Shown piece after piece: positions 9,082-17,119 of a stretch of 64,000 nt of DNA. Both the position numbers and the translations under genes were made by a program. The stretch's first letter is position 1. Each line of letters opens with the position of its first letter. The stretch is taken from NCBI GenBank assembly GCA_963785075.1, contig CAWATW010000004.1, positions 875,860-939,859 on the forward strand. The letters are read 5' to 3'. The notes under the pieces are model-generated. The model was not told the origin of the DNA and ran no database searches. It was given only the letters and a program-made list of their open reading frames with translations. The DNA comes from JAOUGY01 sp963785075. Its GTDB lineage: Bacteria; Actinomycetota; Acidimicrobiia; Spongiisociales; ZC4RG35.

Positions 9082-9627
9082 TCACCGCGTCAACAGGTCG
9101 GTGAAGTCCGCCGGGACGAGCGGGCGTTCCACCAGCTGGCCTTCGGCGACCGGCGCCGGCCGAAGCGTCCCCTCGATGGCGAACACCACACCGTCGACGT
9201 CGTCGAGCGCGGCAACGGTGGCCACGATCTGGGCGACAGCGAGGATCTCTTCATCCCCGCCCACGAGTGTGAACTCACGGCTGAGATCGACGGTGGCGAC
9301 GCCGTCGACCACGTGAGCACCGAGCTCACGGGTCTCTGGTGGAATCGCCGATCTGATCGACAAGCCGTTCTCGGCCGCGATCGGACCCCTCAACAACGCG
9401 CGAACCACCGTCCCCGGGTCGGAGTCGGCGATCTGCCGCGTAACGGCGACCAACCGGTCACCGGTCACGAAATACACCTCGGCGATGACCGGCAGCTCAC
9501 CCCCCTCGGCGCCGGGGTCGACGATGTCGGACTCCAGTTCTCTGTCGAGCGCGCGCGGTTGGTCCTCGACCGGGATGCCACAAGCGGCGACCAATGTCAG
9601 GACCACAGCCAGTGCGAGCCTTCTCAT
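9082..9627 (-). CDS. GerMN-domain lipoprotein, LpqB-like but short
   Basis: The product has 181 residues, begins MRRLALAVVLTLVAACGIP (signal peptide with lipobox VAAC) and continues as one GerMN domain (AEVYFVTGDRLVAVTRQI, ALLRGP, VDLSREF). Its ATG overlaps the stop of the upstream kinase gene (ATGA), so the two are translationally coupled. In actinobacteria the third gene after mtrA-mtrB is lpqB, whose product has GerMN plus a C-terminal beta-propeller and modulates MtrB. Here the propeller is absent and the gene ends cleanly. The likely role is an extracytoplasmic accessory of the coupled kinase, inferred from position and domain. Confidence 0.8.
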   Translation of the reverse strand: MRRLALAVVLTLVAACGIPVEDQPRALDRELESDIVDPGAEGGELPVIAEVYFVTGDRLVAVTRQIADSDPGTVVRALLRGPIAAENGLSIRSAIPPETRELGAHVVDGVATVDLSREFTLVGGDEEILAVAQIVATVAALDDVDGVVFAIEGTLRPAPVAEGQLVERPLVPADFTDLLTR

Positions 9628-11000
9628 GCGTCCACCAATGGCAACTCGAGAACCAGGCGAGCCCCGGGCTCGTAGCTGTCGTCCACATAGACCGCACCGC
9701 CGAGCAGCTTGGCGTTCTCGGCGGCCAGCGCAAGCCCCAAACCTGTCCCGTCGGTGCTCAATCGCCGTCGCGACAACACCCCTCGGGCGAAACGGTCGAA
9801 CACGAGAGCCCGCTCGTGGGCAGGGATCCCCGGCCCTCGGTCCTCGACTGCGATGAACGCTGCAGTGCCATCGGCGCTGACGTGGATCCGGGTGAGGCCA
9901 CCCCCATGGGTCGCCGCATTGCCGGCGAAGTTGGCGATCACACGCTCGAGCCGTCTCGAATCGACGGCCACCGTCGCCCCCAGCGCGCCAGGCTCGACGA
10001 CGACCACATCGGCCGCATGGCCGAGACGGGTGGCCACCCGGCGCACCGCCTGCCCCACGGCCGTCAGCTCGAGCTCGACCTCCACCACGCCCGCATCGTG
10101 TCGGGAGATCTCCAGGAGGTCGAGCACCGTTTGGCGCAGCCGCCGGACGTCCGCAGAGATCAGATCGAGGGCTTCCGCGCCCTCCGTCGACAGCTCGTTC
10201 CGGCGTCCCTCCAACACCGACACCGCAGTCACGAGGGTGGTGAGCGGTGAGCGGAGCTCGTGACTCACGTCGGAAGCGAACCTCGCCTCGCGTGCGATTC
10301 GATCGGCGAGTGCATCCGCCATCCTGTTGAACGACGAAGCCAGAAGCGTCAGATCGGGATCAAGACTCAGGTCGAGCCGGGCGTCGAGCGATCCACCGGC
10401 GATCCGCTCCGCGATCTCCGACACCTGTCCAACCGGTCGCAGGACGCGGCCAGAGACCCAACGTCCGATGGCCGCACCGAACACGGTGGCGGCTGCCCCC
10501 ACCACGGCCAGCGTTCGCCCGAGGGCCACCAGGGACGACGCGAGCGACTCCAAGTCGAACATCTCGAAATAGGCCGACGTACCGACTTCGATCGGTACTC
10601 CGATCGCCAGGATCGGGCCGGCCGGCGTGGCAGCACGCTGTACCAGCGGCATCCCGGCGATCACATCCTCGCGCATCCGGTCGGGGATGTCGTCGCTCCG
10701 CACCTGAAGCGAGGCCGAGTACCAGTCGCCGCTGCGCCACAGCAGCGGGCGCGAGCGAACGGGGGGCCGCAAGGCCGCCAACAGGGAGGTCTCGTCCACC
10801 TCGTCGGTCTGCAACGTCCCGGCGACCAGACGCGCATTCACGAGTGTCTGGTCGACAGCACGCTCTTCGAACTCCGAGAGCAAGGTCGCCCGTGCGCCGA
10901 CCATCGTCCCGACGGCGATCACGATGGCGGCGGACATCACCACGAGGGCCAACGACAGTGTCAGACGTGCCCGGAGCCCGAGGCGACTGCGTTCAGCCAC
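9624..11000 (-). CDS. sensor histidine kinase, MtrB-like
   Basis: The layout is TM1 (RARLTLSLALVVMSAAIVIA), an extracytoplasmic domain of about 110 residues, TM2, HAMP, HisKA with DVSHELRSPLTTLV and HATPase (FAGNAATHGGG, DRGPGIP, GTGLGLAL), 458 residues in all. The GTG at 11000 overlaps the stop of the response-regulator gene (GTGGCTGA), which marks a more plausible start than the in-frame ATG at 11201 inside the regulator gene. Together with the regulator and the GerMN lipoprotein it forms an MtrA-MtrB-LpqB-like operon, a system that in mycobacteria and corynebacteria links cell-wall metabolism, division and osmotic stress. Confidence 0.87.
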   Translation of the reverse strand: MAERSRLGLRARLTLSLALVVMSAAIVIAVGTMVGARATLLSEFEERAVDQTLVNARLVAGTLQTDEVDETSLLAALRPPVRSRPLLWRSGDWYSASLQVRSDDIPDRMREDVIAGMPLVQRAATPAGPILAIGVPIEVGTSAYFEMFDLESLASSLVALGRTLAVVGAAATVFGAAIGRWVSGRVLRPVGQVSEIAERIAGGSLDARLDLSLDPDLTLLASSFNRMADALADRIAREARFASDVSHELRSPLTTLVTAVSVLEGRRNELSTEGAEALDLISADVRRLRQTVLDLLEISRHDAGVVEVELELTAVGQAVRRVATRLGHAADVVVVEPGALGATVAVDSRRLERVIANFAGNAATHGGGLTRIHVSADGTAAFIAVEDRGPGIPAHERALVFDRFARGVLSRRRLSTDGTGLGLALAAENAKLLGGAVYVDDSYEPGARLVLELPLVDA

Positions 11001-11709
11001 CGGCGCCGGGTTCGAACCGGTAGCCAAGCCCACGCACCGTGACGACGTGACGCGGGTTGGACGGATCATCTTCGAGCTTGGTCCGGAGCCGTCTGATGTG
11101 GGCGTCCACGATTCTTTGATCTCCAAAGAAGTCGTAGCCCCACACCGAGTTGAGAAGTTGTTCCCGGCTGAAGACTCGCTTGGGATTCGTCGCGAACTCA
11201 TGGAGCAGTCGAAACTCGGTAGCGGTCAACTGGAGCTCCGCACCTCCGCGCCAGGCGGTTCCCTGATCCACGGAGATGCGAAGATCGCCGAACTCCATGA
11301 CGTCGGTCTCATCGGGACCACCGTCGACGGGCCGCCGTCGACGCAGGTTTGCCCGGATCCGCGCCGCCAACTCCTTGAACACGAACGGTTTGGTGACGTA
11401 GTCGTCCGCCCCCGCTTCGAGGCCGGCGACCACATCATGGCTGTCGTCGCGGGCGGACACGACGATGATCGGAATTGTGCTTGCAGCCCGAATCTGTCGG
11501 CACAGCTCGAACCCGTCGAGACCGGGGAGCATCAGGTCCACCAGCATGAGCGCCGGGCGCGTACCGGCCACGAACTGGAGCGCCGACTCGGCATCGACCA
11601 CCGCCTCCACCTGATAACCCTCGTCGACCAGAGCGAGCCGCAGCGCAGCACGAATTCGGTCGTCGTCTTCGACGACGAGGATCAAGGGCGGCGCAGCGTT
11701 GGTCGTCAT
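10993..11709 (-). CDS. OmpR-family response regulator, MtrA-like
   Basis: The receiver domain (ILVVEDDDRIRAAL, phospho-acceptor Asp in LMLVDLMLPGLDGF, VSAR, VTKPF) is followed by a winged-helix DNA-binding domain (LTATEFRLLHEFATNP, RIVDAHIRRLRTKL, VRGLGYRF). The protein has 238 residues. The ATG at 11709 is preceded by GGAG at eight bases and is chosen over one 17 codons upstream. It is first in the operon with the kinase and the lipoprotein. About 140 bases separate it from the divergent antiporter gene, so a shared regulatory region and osmotic or ion-linked control of the antiporter are possible. That link is inference from arrangement. Confidence 0.9.
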   Translation of the reverse strand: MTTNAAPPLILVVEDDDRIRAALRLALVDEGYQVEAVVDAESALQFVAGTRPALMLVDLMLPGLDGFELCRQIRAASTIPIIVVSARDDSHDVVAGLEAGADDYVTKPFVFKELAARIRANLRRRRPVDGGPDETDVMEFGDLRISVDQGTAWRGGAELQLTATEFRLLHEFATNPKRVFSREQLLNSVWGYDFFGDQRIVDAHIRRLRTKLEDDPSNPRHVVTVRGLGYRFEPGAGG

Positions 11710-11849
11710 GTGTCGCGCTCCATTGTGACCGACATCGTGACTTCCACGACGCGGTCGCACCAGATCTTGTCACGATCTTCGCGCATGTCCGTCAAAGAGA
11801 AGTCATCTCTGACGGTCACAGTGTCGCCAAGCGAGCGCAGCGGAGAACC

Positions 11850-13661
11850 ATGCACGGTGAGATCCTGATCCTCGCCGCCACCCTGCTGGCGGCAGTGGCC
11901 GGTGGACGGCTGGCTTCTCGAATCGGCTATCCGCCGGTCCTCGGCGAGTTGATCGGTGGCATCATCCTCGGCCCCCCGCTGCTCGGCCTGCTCCGCCCTT
12001 CCGAAACCGTGGCTCTCCTCGGCGAGTTCGGCGTGCTGGTCATGATGATGCTGATCGGGATGCACATCGACCCGAGCCGGCTCAAGGCGGTCTCGGGCAG
12101 CGGCCTGGCCGCCGCCCTCGGTGGCTTCTTCGTTCCCGCCATCGCCGGCTTCGGCTTCATGCTCGCCATGGGCAGGACCATGCCCGAGGCGATCTTCACC
12201 GGGCTCGCAATGGGCGTGACCTCCCTCGCAACCAAGTCGCGCCTGCTGATCGACCTGAAGATCCTCGACACCCGCATCGCCTACGTCTTGATGGCTGGCG
12301 CCCTCATCTCCGACGTGATGGTCCTCGTCGCCTTCTCGATGGTCCTCGGGTCGACCGGGACCGATCAGCCGTTGTGGGTCTTTGCAATCACTACAGGGCT
12401 GGGCGCGGTCGCCTTCGCCCTCACCGCAATCCTGCTCGGCAAGTTCGTGGTGCCCCGACTGGTCGCTCGACTCCCTCAAAAGCCCGAGGCGGCGCTGATC
12501 TATGCGGTGTTGTTGACCGGTGGTCTGCTGTTCGCATGGCTGGCGGAGCTCGCCGGTTTCCATGCGATTCTCGGGTCTTTCGTGTTCGGCCTCGTCGTAT
12601 CCGAGCGGGTGTTGGGCGCGCGGTTGAGCCGGGAGGTCCGGAGGCGCCTCGAGACCGTCTCCGTGGGAACACTCGCACCTCTGTTCTTCGTATCGGCCGG
12701 CTACCTGGTGACGCTCGACATCTTCCGCACCCATTTGCCACTGCTCTTGGGCGTCGTGGCGCTGGCCACCATCGGCAAGATCGCCGGCACCGCGATGTTC
12801 TACGGGATGTCGGGACGCGGATGGAGGGAAGGACTGGTCATCGGCGCCGGGATGAACGGGCGTGGCGCGGTCGAGATCATCGTGGCCGAGCTGGCACTCG
12901 AGGCGGGACTGATCGATGTCACCGTGTTCTCCGTTCTGGTTGTGATGGCGATCGTGACCACGGCGTCCGTCCCGATTCTCCTCACCAAGGGCGTGAAGTG
13001 GCTCGACGACAGAGACGAGTTGGAACGTACCGGGTCGCGTCGCAAGATCCTCGTCGCAGGAGCTCACCCTCTCGCTCGGGTTGTCGCTCGGCTCATGCGC
13101 CCTTCGGGTCCGGTGATTCTCATCGACACCAACCGCGCCAACGTCGCGGAGGCCAAACTCGAGGGGCTCGAGGCTGTCCATGGCAACGTCCTCGACGATC
13201 TCTCTCTGCGGCATGCAGGTATCGAGGAGACGGCGATCTTCATCGCTGCCACCTCGAACCCCGAGGTCAACCTGCTGGCAGCCCGAAGCGCACGTGATCT
13301 CGGCGTCCCCGAGGTGGGAGTCATCCTCACGACAGATCACGCCGACGGGCTCGGGCATCTGCTCGACGACGTCGGCGTCGACATCCTCCCCCTCCCCGAC
13401 ACCACCTCGTGGGACGCTGCGATACGCGCCGGGGTCGCTCAGGAGATGAGCTTCCAACTCGACGACCCGCTCCTGGTGGGCGACGGGCCGGCATGGCACG
13501 ACGGCAGCTTCTTGCCCCTGGTTTCGGGCCGCGGATCGAATCGCCGCCTCGCCTCGCGCATCACCGAGTTGAAGCCGGGCGACACGGTGGTCGGGTTGGG
13601 GCTTGCAGGCGTGGAACCGAGCGTTGGTGAACCGCCGCTTATGGAAGGAGTGCGACCATGA
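11850..13661 (+). CDS. CPA2 cation/proton antiporter with C-terminal TrkA-N (RCK) domain
   Basis: This is a Kef-type transporter of 603 residues. About 390 residues of membrane domain, with the CPA2 signature around GELIGGIILGPPLLG and NGRGAVEIIVAE, are followed by a TrkA-N Rossmann fold (KILVAGAHPLARVVARLM, IDTNRANV, HGNVLDD) and a TrkA-C-like tail (ELKPGDTVVGLG). It probably exchanges K+ or Na+ for protons under control of a nucleotide bound to the RCK domain. GGAG lies four bases before the ATG. The next gene starts inside its stop codon (ATGA), and a second CPA2 gene follows, so a three-gene operon is likely. Confidence 0.88.
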   Translation: MHGEILILAATLLAAVAGGRLASRIGYPPVLGELIGGIILGPPLLGLLRPSETVALLGEFGVLVMMMLIGMHIDPSRLKAVSGSGLAAALGGFFVPAIAGFGFMLAMGRTMPEAIFTGLAMGVTSLATKSRLLIDLKILDTRIAYVLMAGALISDVMVLVAFSMVLGSTGTDQPLWVFAITTGLGAVAFALTAILLGKFVVPRLVARLPQKPEAALIYAVLLTGGLLFAWLAELAGFHAILGSFVFGLVVSERVLGARLSREVRRRLETVSVGTLAPLFFVSAGYLVTLDIFRTHLPLLLGVVALATIGKIAGTAMFYGMSGRGWREGLVIGAGMNGRGAVEIIVAELALEAGLIDVTVFSVLVVMAIVTTASVPILLTKGVKWLDDRDELERTGSRRKILVAGAHPLARVVARLMRPSGPVILIDTNRANVAEAKLEGLEAVHGNVLDDLSLRHAGIEETAIFIAATSNPEVNLLAARSARDLGVPEVGVILTTDHADGLGHLLDDVGVDILPLPDTTSWDAAIRAGVAQEMSFQLDDPLLVGDGPAWHDGSFLPLVSGRGSNRRLASRITELKPGDTVVGLGLAGVEPSVGEPPLMEGVRP

Positions 13662-14071
13662 CGTCTACACGACAGATATGGAACGTCCGTCTAGGGCCGT
13701 GCTGGTGCAGCACGCGCCCCGGCGTCAGCGGCGCGTTCGATGTGTTGCGCTGGAGGATCCATCACGTGGCACCGGAGCTGTCTCCCGGCAATCTCGTGAT
13801 CGCCACCGCCTTCATCCCACAGCACGTCGCTGCTGCCCTCGAAGAGGCCATGGAGGCGTCACCTGCCTCCTGGACAATCGTGACGCACCGGATCTGTCCC
13901 CAAGTGGCCCGTCGAGGTGCCCTCGCGACCAACGACCTGGTCGACGTGTCGAGCATCGCCGACGTCGATCGGCACCTTCCCCACTGCATCGCCGACCAAC
14001 CGGAGCGCCTTGCCATGGCCATGATGAATCTGGCCTCCGACAGCCCGCGGCGTCCGGTGGCCATGCTTTGA
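13658..14071 (+). CDS. 137-residue protein of unknown function between two antiporters
   Basis: The ATG overlaps the stop of the upstream antiporter gene (ATGA) and the frame has strongly GC-biased third positions, so I take it as real. The product has no signal peptide or membrane segment. It has a CWC near the N-terminus, two further cysteines and several histidines (RIHHVAP, VTHRICP, HLPHCI). No family is recognised. Its coupled position between two monovalent-cation/proton antiporters suggests a cytoplasmic partner or regulator of one of them. Confidence 0.6.
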   Translation: MTSTRQIWNVRLGPCWCSTRPGVSGAFDVLRWRIHHVAPELSPGNLVIATAFIPQHVAAALEEAMEASPASWTIVTHRICPQVARRGALATNDLVDVSSIADVDRHLPHCIADQPERLAMAMMNLASDSPRRPVAML

Positions 14072-14111
14072 TCAAGACCTCACATCCGACTGGACCGAAG
14101 GAGTCAGACCT

Positions 14112-16226
14112 TTGAGCGAGGTATTCGGCGCGGCGAGCCACGACGAAGTCCTTCAATTGGTCATCCAGGTGGGCGTCCTGCTCGCCGTGGCGCGGGCAAT
14201 GGGAATCGCCGCCCAGCGCATGGGTCAGTCGTCAGTCATCGGCGAGATCCTGGCGGGTATCGTGCTCGGTCCCTCTCTGCTCTCCGGATGGGTTCCGGCG
14301 ATCGGTGAATGGGTCCTGCCGCAGACCGCCGTTCAAGGCCACCTTCTCGAAGTCGTGTCTCTGATCGGTGTGATGCTGCTCATGGTCGTCACCGGGCTCG
14401 AAACCGACCTCGTTCTGATCCGGCAGCGGATGGGAGTGGCATCGGGCATCGCGATCGGAGGCCTGGTGGTTCCATTCGCCAGCGGTCTGGCGCTGGCATT
14501 CGTCATTCCGACCGACCTGCTCGCCGACCCACAACGACGTCCACTCTTTGCGATGTTTCTGGCCACTGCTCTCGCGCTGTCGGCCATCCCCGTGCTGGCC
14601 AAGGTCCTCATGGACATGGGCCTCATGCGCCAGGCCATCGGCCAGACGATGCTGGCCGCCGGCATGGTCGACGACATCCTCGGATGGACGATGCTCGGCC
14701 TCGTGACCGGGCTGGCCGGCGCAACGACGATCGGGGTGAGTGCGCTCGTCGGTTCGGTTGCATCGGTGATCGTCTTCGTCGTCGTGACGGCAACTGTGGG
14801 CCGCTGGCTCATGGGACGCGCATTGGACCTGGTACAGGATCGAATCCGGGGAGATCACACCGTCCTGTCACTGATCGTGGTGTTGGCGTTCGCCTGGGGC
14901 GCCTTCAGCCAGGCCCTCCATCTCGAGCCTGTTCTCGGGGCATTTGCGGTCGGCATCCTCTTCGGCGCTCTGCCGCGGGTTCCGTCCTCTGTGATCCACA
15001 CGATCGAAGCTGCCGCTCTCGGGGTGTTCGCCCCGATCTTCTTCGCCACCGCCGGGCTGAAGGTCGACGTGGGCGCGGTGCTGCAGCCCGACCTGCTGGT
15101 GGTGACGATCGCCGTGATCCTGGTCGCAACGTTCGGCAAGGTGGCCGGAGCCTATCTGGGCGGCCGATACCTGTCGGGCCAGAGTCACTGGTCATCGCTG
15201 GCGTACGGCGCCGGACTCAACGCACGCGGCGCACTCGGGATCATCGTGGCGTCGATCGGTCTGTCCGTGGGGATCCTCAGTGGGGCCATGTTCTCGGTGA
15301 TCGTGGTGATGTCCGTGGTCACATCGCTGATGGCGCCGATCGGGCTGCGGGTGGCACTCCGCCGGATCGAGCCCAACCCCGAGGAAGAGAGACGATTGGC
15401 GAAGCAGGAGGCAGTCAACCGCACCTTCACAGCCGGGGTCTTGAGAATGCTGATCCCGGTGAGACCGCGCACGAATGTGGTCGGTACCCAGGTGATTCAG
15501 GCAACGCTCGCAAGACGCCTCGCAGAGACGCACTCGACCTCGACGACGCTGCTGGCGGTGGCACAGAACACATCCAAGGAAGCGGCCATGACGTACCTCC
15601 GCAGCTTGAGAGCCTTCTTCGATCAAGACGCCACCACCTTGCGGGTCGCGACTGCCGGGAATCCGGCGGACGTCATTCGAAAAGAGGCTGCTCACGGCTA
15701 CGGACTTCTCATGGTGGGGGTTCCGACGATGGCCGACGAAGATGGGCGGCTGTTCGGTCCGCTGATCGATGACGTCATCAGGTTCGCTCCGTGCCCGTCG
15801 ATCGTGGTCAAGGGAGACACGGTCGATGACACGTGGGAACCACGGAGGATCGTCGTTCCTGTGAACGGCACCGCAAACTCGAACCGGGCGCTGGACCTCG
15901 CCTTTGCGATCTCGAGTGTCGACGCCGCCATCGTCGCCGTTCACGTGAGCGTCCCGACGCGTACCGGTGCGATGCCGGGTTTGGCGGTCGACGTGACGGA
16001 CCAGGTGAGGACACTGGCAACCGATCTGGATCGGACCGTCGCGACCCGGGTGGTAGAGGCAATGGACGTGGAGACCGGAGTGCTCGAGGAGGCGCTGGCG
16101 CAGGATGCCGATCTGATCGTTCTGGGCACTGGAGCACGTACCGGCACAGCCAGGCTCCACCTGGGCCCCCGAGTCGAGACCATCGCACGACACGCCCACT
16201 GCCCCGTGGTGATCATCAACGGCTGA
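14112..16226 (+). CDS. CPA2 cation/proton antiporter with two C-terminal universal-stress domains
   Basis: About 430 residues of membrane domain (SSVIGEILAGIVLGPS, NARGALGIIVAS) are followed by two Usp-like alpha/beta modules (about 450-580 and 585-704). The second has RIVVPVNGTANSNRAL and the ATP-binding-type end VLGTGARTGTARLHLGP followed by HCPVVIING. The total is 704 residues. The start is TTG at 14112, supported by AAGGAG nine bases upstream. Usp tails on CPA2 proteins are thought to sense nucleotides and gate transport. In this operon the first antiporter uses an RCK tail and the second a Usp tail, so the pair may answer different cytosolic signals. Confidence 0.87.
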   Translation: MSEVFGAASHDEVLQLVIQVGVLLAVARAMGIAAQRMGQSSVIGEILAGIVLGPSLLSGWVPAIGEWVLPQTAVQGHLLEVVSLIGVMLLMVVTGLETDLVLIRQRMGVASGIAIGGLVVPFASGLALAFVIPTDLLADPQRRPLFAMFLATALALSAIPVLAKVLMDMGLMRQAIGQTMLAAGMVDDILGWTMLGLVTGLAGATTIGVSALVGSVASVIVFVVVTATVGRWLMGRALDLVQDRIRGDHTVLSLIVVLAFAWGAFSQALHLEPVLGAFAVGILFGALPRVPSSVIHTIEAAALGVFAPIFFATAGLKVDVGAVLQPDLLVVTIAVILVATFGKVAGAYLGGRYLSGQSHWSSLAYGAGLNARGALGIIVASIGLSVGILSGAMFSVIVVMSVVTSLMAPIGLRVALRRIEPNPEEERRLAKQEAVNRTFTAGVLRMLIPVRPRTNVVGTQVIQATLARRLAETHSTSTTLLAVAQNTSKEAAMTYLRSLRAFFDQDATTLRVATAGNPADVIRKEAAHGYGLLMVGVPTMADEDGRLFGPLIDDVIRFAPCPSIVVKGDTVDDTWEPRRIVVPVNGTANSNRALDLAFAISSVDAAIVAVHVSVPTRTGAMPGLAVDVTDQVRTLATDLDRTVATRVVEAMDVETGVLEEALAQDADLIVLGTGARTGTARLHLGPRVETIARHAHCPVVIING

Positions 16227-16293
16227 CGGGAGCCAACCCAGGGAGGGCGACGTCGGATCTCTTCGAAATCACCATTTCGAAGAGAGTGAAACC

Positions 16294-16995
16294 ATGCGCC
16301 GCCGCAACCTGCTCGTATCGAGCATCCTTTCAATCCTCGTCCTCGCCGCTTGCAGCTCGTCGGTGCAGTTCCCGGAGGTGGAGACACCCACATCTGCGCC
16401 GGCGAGCACTTCGACGAGCACCACTCTCCCGAGCTTCGAACGTCAGGCTGTCGACTGGTTCGATCCAGCCGTCGTCGCCGAGTTCGAAGGCGGATGGGCA
16501 GTCCACGCATGCGAGGGAGACGCTCCTTTGCTCTGTGTCGAGCGCCATGGCGACACCGTGGGAACGATCGATGCGATGGCCTACTCCATGTCGTCGTTCG
16601 ACGACCTGGATCCTTCTGACGACGCTGCGACGAATCTGCGCAGGTTCGCCGAAGGGTTCATCGAGTCGCTCGGCGACGACCGTGCCGCCGGTTGCGGCGC
16701 CGACTACCAATTCACACCGCTGGACGCGGAGTCGTTCCCCATAGGCGGGGCCGGTGTGTTCTACGGGTTCGAGGGCCGCCTCGCCAACGGCTCACCATCG
16801 GAGCTGAACCTCCAGTACGCCACGATCGTCGGCGACAGCATCGTGACGATGGTGGCGATCGCCTACGACGACGACGGTTGCCCCGGACGCGACGACACCA
16901 GCGGCTGGGAGTCGGCCACCCTGGCGGAGTTCCGCCCCTGGCTCGAACGTGTCCTCGTCGACAGCCCGCTGCCCGACATCGCAGTGGCGCCGTGA
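16294..16995 (+). CDS. secreted lipoprotein of unknown function
   Basis: The 233-residue product starts MRRRNLLVSSILSILVLAAC, a type II signal peptide with lipobox LAAC, followed by a threonine/serine-rich linker (TSAPASTSTSTTLPS) and a compact domain with paired cysteines (ACEGDAPLLC). It should be anchored to the outer face of the membrane. I do not recognise the domain. It lies between the antiporter operon and the secreted peptidase on the same strand, each with its own ribosome site, so shared regulation is only possible. Confidence 0.7.
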   Translation: MRRRNLLVSSILSILVLAACSSSVQFPEVETPTSAPASTSTSTTLPSFERQAVDWFDPAVVAEFEGGWAVHACEGDAPLLCVERHGDTVGTIDAMAYSMSSFDDLDPSDDAATNLRRFAEGFIESLGDDRAAGCGADYQFTPLDAESFPIGGAGVFYGFEGRLANGSPSELNLQYATIVGDSIVTMVAIAYDDDGCPGRDDTSGWESATLAEFRPWLERVLVDSPLPDIAVAP

Positions 16996-17079
16996 ACCGC
17001 ACTCTCGGTGCTCGATAACAACACTCTGGATCCACTCGTCACCTGCACGAGCCAAAGCGTATGCTCCTCCCAGGAGAGT

Positions 17080-17096
17080 GGGGTGGCAATCACCCC
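17080..17096. repeat. short hairpin upstream of the peptidase gene
   Basis: GGGGTG and CACCCC form a 6-bp stem around a GCAAT loop, 24 bases before the peptidase ATG. CTCCT/AGGAG makes a second small hairpin just upstream. They may affect leader folding, or stop transcription from the preceding lipoprotein gene. There is no other support. Confidence 0.3.
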
Positions 17097-17119
17097 TTTC
17101 GCGACGGAGGACGGGACTC

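Noticed and set aside
9624..11201. Longer kinase frame starting at 11201
   Set aside because: Its first 67 codons lie inside the response-regulator gene. The GTG at 11000 overlapping the regulator stop gives a normal MtrB-like start.
11706..13499. 597-codon open frame on the minus strand opposite the first antiporter
   Set aside because: It lies entirely antisense to a well-supported membrane protein, is rich in His, Asp, Glu and Gln with no domain or start signal, and is the usual by-product of high-GC coding sequence.
13603..14115. 170-codon plus-strand frame overlapping the 137-residue protein in another frame
   Set aside because: Arginine/proline-rich shadow. The 13658 frame has coupled start, GC-biased third positions and a normal composition.
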